Shown here piece by piece: positions 59,773 to 64,000 of a DNA stretch of 64,000 nucleotides. The notes below the pieces were generated by a model that had not been told where the DNA came from, did no database searches, and saw only the letters and a list, made by a program, of their open reading frames with translations. The translations under genes were made by a program, and so were the position numbers. Origin of the DNA: Rhodospirillaceae bacterium (GTDB lineage: Bacteria; Pseudomonadota; Alphaproteobacteria; GCA-2731375); contig JABIWH010000050.1 of the NCBI GenBank assembly GCA_018701215.1, positions 248,001 to 312,000 of the forward strand, written 5' to 3'. Position 1 is the stretch's first letter; each line of letters begins with the position of its first letter.

Positions 59773-60939
59773 ATGCATCGCAGCGACGGACGTATTCTGA
59801 CCACCCACGCGGGCAGCCTGCCCCGCCCGCCGGCCTTGGTGCAAATGTTCGCCGACCGGGTCCATGGCCGGGCGGTGGATGCGGCGGCAATGGCGGCGGC
59901 GATCGAGGACGCCACCAACTGGGTGCTGCCCAAGCAGTTGCAGGCCGGCATCGATATTCCCAACAATGGCGAGCAGCCCCGCGATGCGTTCTTTTTGTAT
60001 GTGCGCCACCGTATGAGCGGTTTTACAGGCCTTGGTACCCGGCAGCCGCCGGCGGACGTGGCACGCTATCCCGGGTTTTTGGCCATGCGCCAGGCCCTGA
60101 CGGCGAACAAAGCGGTCGTGACCAATTTCGAGGTTCCAGCGGTGGTCGATGAAGTGCGCTATCTGGACCCAGCCTATGTGGAAACCGAATGCAACGACTT
60201 CCGCCGCATCCTGACGGCCCTGGCACCTAGTCAGAAGGACGCTTTCATCACGGCGCCCTCACCGGGCATTATCGCCGCCGCCGTGCCCAATGAATATTAC
60301 GACAGCGCCGAAAACTATCTCGATGCCCTGGCCGAGGCCCTGCGTATCGAGTACGAGGCCATCGTGCGCAATGGCTTCACTTTGCAACTGGACTGTCCCG
60401 ATTTGGCACTGGAACGGCATATCACCTATGCCGACCGCCCGCTGTCCGAGTTCATCGCATTCGTCGAGCGCGTGATCGCGGCCATCAACCGCAGCCTGGC
60501 CAATATCCCCCGAGACCGCGTACGCCTGCATGTCTGTTGGGGCAACTATGAAGGCCCCCATGATCTCGACGTGCCCCTGGCCGAGATACTGCCGACAATC
60601 CTGCAGGCCGACGTGGGCGGCATCGTGCTGCCCTTCGCCAATCCCCGCCACGCTCACGAATACAAGATATTCGAGAGCGGGCCCCTGGCGGATGATCAGA
60701 TCCTGGTCGCCGGCGTCATCGACACCACGACGAACTATGTGGAACACCCCGAAACCGTCGCCGACCGGATCGAGCGTATTTCCCAGGCGGTGGGCGACCC
60801 CAGCCGCGTCCTGGCCGGCACCGATTGTGGTTTCGACACCTCCGCCGGCATGGGCAAGGTCGCCGAGGATGTTGTCTGGGCCAAACTGACGGCGCTGTCC
60901 AAAGGCGCCAAGATCGCCAGCGGGCGGCTGTTTCGTTAG
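59773..60939 (+). CDS. Cobalamin-independent methionine synthase II-like protein
   Basis: The 388-residue protein resembles the C-terminal (MetE-type) catalytic domain. It begins ILTTHAGSLPRPPALVQMF and carries the zinc ligands His and Cys in RLHVCWGNYEG and the final Cys in LAGTDCGFDT, with Glu expected in the middle. Length fits MetE-like single-domain proteins that methylate or demethylate thiols, not full-size MetE (about 750 residues). It stands alone on the plus strand. A second role, such as a 2-hydroxypropyl-CoM lyase-like activity, is possible. Confidence 0.87.
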   Translation: MHRSDGRILTTHAGSLPRPPALVQMFADRVHGRAVDAAAMAAAIEDATNWVLPKQLQAGIDIPNNGEQPRDAFFLYVRHRMSGFTGLGTRQPPADVARYPGFLAMRQALTANKAVVTNFEVPAVVDEVRYLDPAYVETECNDFRRILTALAPSQKDAFITAPSPGIIAAAVPNEYYDSAENYLDALAEALRIEYEAIVRNGFTLQLDCPDLALERHITYADRPLSEFIAFVERVIAAINRSLANIPRDRVRLHVCWGNYEGPHDLDVPLAEILPTILQADVGGIVLPFANPRHAHEYKIFESGPLADDQILVAGVIDTTTNYVEHPETVADRIERISQAVGDPSRVLAGTDCGFDTSAGMGKVAEDVVWAKLTALSKGAKIASGRLFR

Positions 60940-60947
60940 CCCCGATT

Positions 60948-61415
60948 TCAATTATAGTCGCCGTCGGGATCGAGCAAATTGCCGTCTTTCGACAGGCCTT
61001 CCTGCAACAGGCCCTGGCCCGGCACGAAATTGACTTCAAAGCGGATGCCGTCCGGGTCCTCGAACAAAACATAGTAATAGCCGGGCGCCCAGGCACGCTC
61101 TTCCGGTCCGCGCACGATATTCGCGCCCAGCTCCGCCGCCTTGGCGCCGGCAAGGTCCACATCCTCGCGCGAGCGCGCCCGCAGGCATATATGATGCAGG
61201 CCGACGCGCAGTTGAACAAAGCGTTCGCCGGCGTATTGCTCCTCGCATCGTTGGATGCCGATCGCCGTACGGGCGCCGACGTGATAGCAGAAATCGTCGC
61301 CGTCAAAGACCCGTTTCATGCCAAAAAACGGCAATAGGCCGCAATAAAATTCCCGCGCCTTGTCGAATTGGCTCACGGTCAGAATGACATGCGCCATGCC
61401 ATTAATATCAATCAT
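60948..61415 (-). CDS. VOC-family (glyoxalase-like) protein
   Basis: The 155-residue protein begins INGMAHVILTVSQFDKAREFYCGLLPFFGM and ends with YYVLFEDPDGIRFEVNFVPG, which gives His, His and Glu as possible metal ligands (AHVILTV, LHHICLRA, RFEVNF). The ATG at 61415 follows AAGGAG. The reaction is unknown. The upstream flavoenzyme gene lies 62 bp away on the same strand, with a hairpin in between. Confidence 0.87.
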   Translation of the reverse strand: MIDINGMAHVILTVSQFDKAREFYCGLLPFFGMKRVFDGDDFCYHVGARTAIGIQRCEEQYAGERFVQLRVGLHHICLRARSREDVDLAGAKAAELGANIVRGPEERAWAPGYYYVLFEDPDGIRFEVNFVPGQGLLQEGLSKDGNLLDPDGDYN

Positions 61416-61437
61416 GTCGGCTCCTTGCATATTCACC

Positions 61438-61460
61438 ATGGGGACACGAAACGTCCCCAT
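61438..61460 (-). terminator. Hairpin between the flavoenzyme and VOC genes
   Basis: An 8-bp stem ATGGGGAC/GTCCCCAT with a 7-nt loop lies 18 bp after the flavoenzyme stop. It has no T run, so it may modulate read-through instead of ending transcription. Confidence 0.4.
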
Positions 61461-61477
61461 CATAGGCCGGAAGCGCC

Positions 61478-63415
61478 CTAAATCTCCAACGCCGCCAAGG
61501 TGCCTTCCTGGATCGCCTGGAAGAACTTGCGTGAACCGAGCACGTCGCCAACATAGTGGACCGGAATGTCCAGGGCCTGATAGCGCGCCGCCTCGGCTTC
61601 GCGTTTATGGTAGCCGGTGCAATAGATCACACTGTCGACGCCTTCCAGGGTACGGCGCAACCGGCCTTGGGGTTGCAGCACGATTTCACCGGGCCGGATT
61701 TCGATGACCTGGGTATGGGTCATGACCTCAATGCTCAAGCTACCCATGCGGTCAAGATAATGTACCTTGTCCACATGCACTGCCTTGCGCAGCAGTTCAG
61801 ACCGCGCGACGAGCACAACATCACGGCCATCATCGGCCAGCATGTCGGCGACCTCCACCCCCACCAGACCGCCGCCAACCACGACGCAGCGTTGTCCCGG
61901 TTTGTCCGTCCCGGCCAACACCCGCCAGCCGTACAGCACATCGACCTTTTCGGCGCCCGGCACCTGCGTCACCGTTGGCTCGGCGCCAATGGCCACGATC
62001 ACCGCCTCGGCGTCGAGCTCGTCTGGCGCGGGATCGGCATCAAGGCTGACCGCAATACCCAAGCGGTCCACTTCGGCGCGGAAATAATCCAGCAGCCGCT
62101 CGAGCTCCTCCCGATGCGGCGGCTGATGCGCCAGGTTCAATTGACCGCCCAATTGCGAGGCCTTTTCGAACAGCTGCACCGTATGGCCGCGCTTCGCCGC
62201 CATGGCCGCCGCCGCCAATCCGGCCGCCCCGCCACCGATCACCGCCAGGCGTTTGGGTGTTACCTGACGGGCCAGGATGGGCTTCAACGCCAGCTCCCGG
62301 CTGACCATGGGATTGACCGTGCAGGCCAGGCCAGTGTGTAGATGTACGTTGGCGATACATTCGTTGCAGGCAATGCACGGCGCGATCTGCGCCGCCTGGT
62401 CCGCCTTGGCCTTGGCGGCGAAATATGGATCGGCGATCAGGCCACGGCTAAGGCAGATATAGTCCGCATCGCCCCGTGCCAGAATATCCTCCGCCAGCCC
62501 CGGCGTATTGATCCGGCCCACGGTCATCACCGGAATATCCAGGCGTTCCTTCATGGCCGCGCTGCAATCGGCGTAGCAGGCATGCTCCGTCGCCATGCCG
62601 GGGATGATCATATAGGGGCGGGAGGCATGCAGGCCGCCCGAGACACTGATGGCATCGGCGCCGGCGGCCGCGAACAGCACCGCGCTTTCCACCGCGGCAT
62701 CAAGCTCCAGGCCGCCCGGCACATGGTCGCGGGCATTCATGCGAAAGATCACCGGAAAATCGGCGCCGCAGCGGGCCTTGATCGCCTCGACCAGCTCCAC
62801 GCCAAACCTTGCCCGCCCGGCAACGTCATGGCCATAGCGGTCCTCCCGCGTATTGCAGGGCGGCGAGAGGAACTGCCCCGCCAGATAACCATGGGCGCCA
62901 TGGATCTCGACCGCGTCATAACCAGCGGTCTTGGCCCGCGCCGCGGCATCGGCGAAGCGTCCGACAATGCCCTCGATCTCGGCAATGGTCAGCTCGCGCG
63001 GCAGCACCGCCGCCCCGACGCCGGTATAGCCCGACGGCAAGGCGGATGGCGCCAGGGGCACGGACCCCGAAACCTCCGGCACGCTTTCCCGGCCGCCATG
63101 ATTGATCTGAATGGCGATCTTGGCGCCGGCTTCATGCACCGCATCGACCAGCCGGACCATGCCGGGAATGCAGCCGTCATTGTGCAGCATGGCGTTATGC
63201 TTCAGGCGTTTGCCTTCCTGGTCCACATAGGTCGCCTCAATCACCACCAAGCCGGTGCCGCCACGGGCCCGCTCGGCATAGAATTCGATCATCTCGTCGG
63301 TGACCAGACCTTCGCCATCGGCCAGCTCGGACGAGGTGGCGGCGAAGACGATGCGGTTGGGTACTTCCAGCGCGCCGATTTGGCCGGGCTGGAACAGCTT
63401 TGGGTACGAAGACAT
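61478..63415 (-). CDS. FAD/FMN 2,4-dienoyl-CoA reductase/trimethylamine-dehydrogenase-like enzyme
   Basis: The 645-residue protein joins an N-terminal old-yellow-enzyme barrel (about 1-340: FQPGQIGALEVPNRIV, AKIAIQINHGGRES, AGYDAVEIHGAHGYLAGQFLSP) to a C-terminal disulfide-reductase-like part with the dinucleotide motif RLAVIGGGAAGLAAAAMAAKRGH and a second one at CVVVGGGLVGVEVADML. Between them C-I-A-C-N-E-C-x11-C (about 345-363) binds a 4Fe-4S cluster. This layout is shared by 2,4-dienoyl-CoA reductase and dimethyl/trimethylamine dehydrogenases. It could reduce a conjugated enoyl-CoA or oxidise an amine. Confidence 0.92.
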   Translation of the reverse strand: MSSYPKLFQPGQIGALEVPNRIVFAATSSELADGEGLVTDEMIEFYAERARGGTGLVVIEATYVDQEGKRLKHNAMLHNDGCIPGMVRLVDAVHEAGAKIAIQINHGGRESVPEVSGSVPLAPSALPSGYTGVGAAVLPRELTIAEIEGIVGRFADAAARAKTAGYDAVEIHGAHGYLAGQFLSPPCNTREDRYGHDVAGRARFGVELVEAIKARCGADFPVIFRMNARDHVPGGLELDAAVESAVLFAAAGADAISVSGGLHASRPYMIIPGMATEHACYADCSAAMKERLDIPVMTVGRINTPGLAEDILARGDADYICLSRGLIADPYFAAKAKADQAAQIAPCIACNECIANVHLHTGLACTVNPMVSRELALKPILARQVTPKRLAVIGGGAAGLAAAAMAAKRGHTVQLFEKASQLGGQLNLAHQPPHREELERLLDYFRAEVDRLGIAVSLDADPAPDELDAEAVIVAIGAEPTVTQVPGAEKVDVLYGWRVLAGTDKPGQRCVVVGGGLVGVEVADMLADDGRDVVLVARSELLRKAVHVDKVHYLDRMGSLSIEVMTHTQVIEIRPGEIVLQPQGRLRRTLEGVDSVIYCTGYHKREAEAARYQALDIPVHYVGDVLGSRKFFQAIQEGTLAALEI

Positions 63416-63515
63416 GGCCCATGATCGGATTTAGGGGGCCGTCAGGTCAATGACTGAAATCAACCGGCCGGTTGCAGCTATATCCGATTATATTCGTTTC
63501 GGTTAAGCTGGCGCC

Positions 63516-64000
63516 ATGCAGGGGAGAACGCAACGCAGACTGGCGGCCATTGTCGCTGCGGATGTGGTCGGCTATTCGCGCCTTATGGGCATGGACGAGG
63601 CCGGCACCTTAGCTGCCCTGCGCCAGCATCGCGCGGAACTGATCGACCCTGCGATTGCGGAATTCGGCGGCCGTATCGTCAAGACCATGGGCGACGGCCT
63701 GTTGTTGGAATTCCCCTCCGTAGTCGACGCGGTGCAGTGCGCGCTCCAGGTCCAGAACGCCATGGCGGCGCGAAATGAGAATATCGCCGAGGACCGGCGC
63801 ATCGTCTTTCGCATCGGCATCAACCTGGGCGATATCATCATAGACGGCGATGACATCCACGGCGACGGCATCAACATCGCGGCTCGGCTGGAAGGTTTGG
63901 CCGAGCCGGGCGGTATCTGCATATCGCGCCGCGTCCATGAAGACGTGCAAGACAGGTTGGCGGATGAATTCGCCGACGGCGGCAAGCAGACCCTGAAAAA
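63516..64000 (+). CDS. Class III adenylate/guanylate cyclase, 5' part (runs off the window)
   Basis: An open frame from ATG 63516 continues past the end, with 161 codons visible. It starts QRRLAAIVAADVVGYSRLMGMDEAGTLAAL, the typical catalytic-domain start with the metal Asp in AADVVGYS. GRIVKTMGDGLLLEFPSVVDAVQCAL carries the second Asp, and GINLGDIIIDGDDIHGDGINIAARLEGLAEPGGICIS closes the domain. Proteins of this subgroup usually carry TPR repeats behind the cyclase, which would be outside the window. No clear Shine-Dalgarno sequence precedes the ATG. Confidence 0.9.
   Translation, partial: MQGRTQRRLAAIVAADVVGYSRLMGMDEAGTLAALRQHRAELIDPAIAEFGGRIVKTMGDGLLLEFPSVVDAVQCALQVQNAMAARNENIAEDRRIVFRIGINLGDIIIDGDDIHGDGINIAARLEGLAEPGGICISRRVHEDVQDRLADEFADGGKQTLK

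Overview
The window is a GC-rich, densely packed chromosomal segment of a heterotrophic alphaproteobacterium. The Rhodospirillales are the best guess. Pointers are a three-subunit proton-translocating transhydrogenase of the Rhodospirillum type, a fused indolepyruvate ferredoxin oxidoreductase, TRAP and branched-chain-amino-acid-type ABC importers, many CoA-linked catabolic enzymes, and a class III adenylate cyclase of the kind common in alphaproteobacteria. I found no tRNA, rRNA, CRISPR array, insertion sequence or phage gene. The assignment is inferred from family content, not from a marker gene.

Layout. 1-3.7 kb: a tight three-gene run encodes the C-terminal part of a UGSC-family protein, a PhnD-like binding protein and a GMC oxidoreductase. 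3.7-10.7 kb (minus): TPR protein, pntB-pntAB-pntAA, an ABC1/UbiB kinase and oligoendopeptidase F. 10.8-17.8 kb (plus): sigma-54 response regulator, fused indolepyruvate oxidoreductase, an atypical SDR, a 2-TM protein and a DMT exporter. 17.8-19.2 kb (minus): nagA preceded by an internally deleted relic of its kinase partner. 19.2-24.7 kb: GDT1-type transporter, leucine dehydrogenase, MaoC protein, HCCA-isomerase-like thioredoxin-fold protein, enoyl-CoA hydratase, a second DMT transporter and a VOC protein. 24.7-28.1 kb (minus): TRAP transporter dctP-dctQ-dctM. 28.4-33.8 kb (plus): binding protein, LivHMGF-type ABC importer and an RraA-like protein. 33.9-36.5 kb: a large secreted RTX/beta-helix protein. 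36.8-38.9 kb: a fadB-type beta-oxidation enzyme with a strong terminator.

39.0-45.0 kb is the most distinctive block, a compact respiratory nitrite-reductase island. It holds a type-1 copper protein, a NirF-like d1-type propeller protein, nirS (cytochrome cd1 nitrite reductase) with a one-base frameshift in an A5 run, and a six-haem membrane cytochrome that fuses a NapC/NirT tetrahaem head to a C-terminal EB_dh-like dihaem domain. A perfect FNR/NnrR-type palindrome (TTGAC-N4-GTCAA) lies in the 641-bp gap before nirS, and a weaker copy precedes the copper gene. The expected flow is quinol to the NapC-like cytochrome, then possibly the cupredoxin, then NirS. Most genes for haem d1 synthesis are not in the window.

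45.1-63.4 kb is an accessory catabolic region. It holds two nitronate-monooxygenase-like enzymes, an ADP-forming acyl-CoA synthetase, an amidohydrolase, an acyl-CoA dehydrogenase, an enoyl-CoA hydratase, a DUF1326 protein, methyltransferases, VOC proteins, a TauD-type dioxygenase, a MetE-like protein and an OYE/dienoyl-CoA-reductase-like flavoenzyme. The window ends inside a class III adenylate cyclase.
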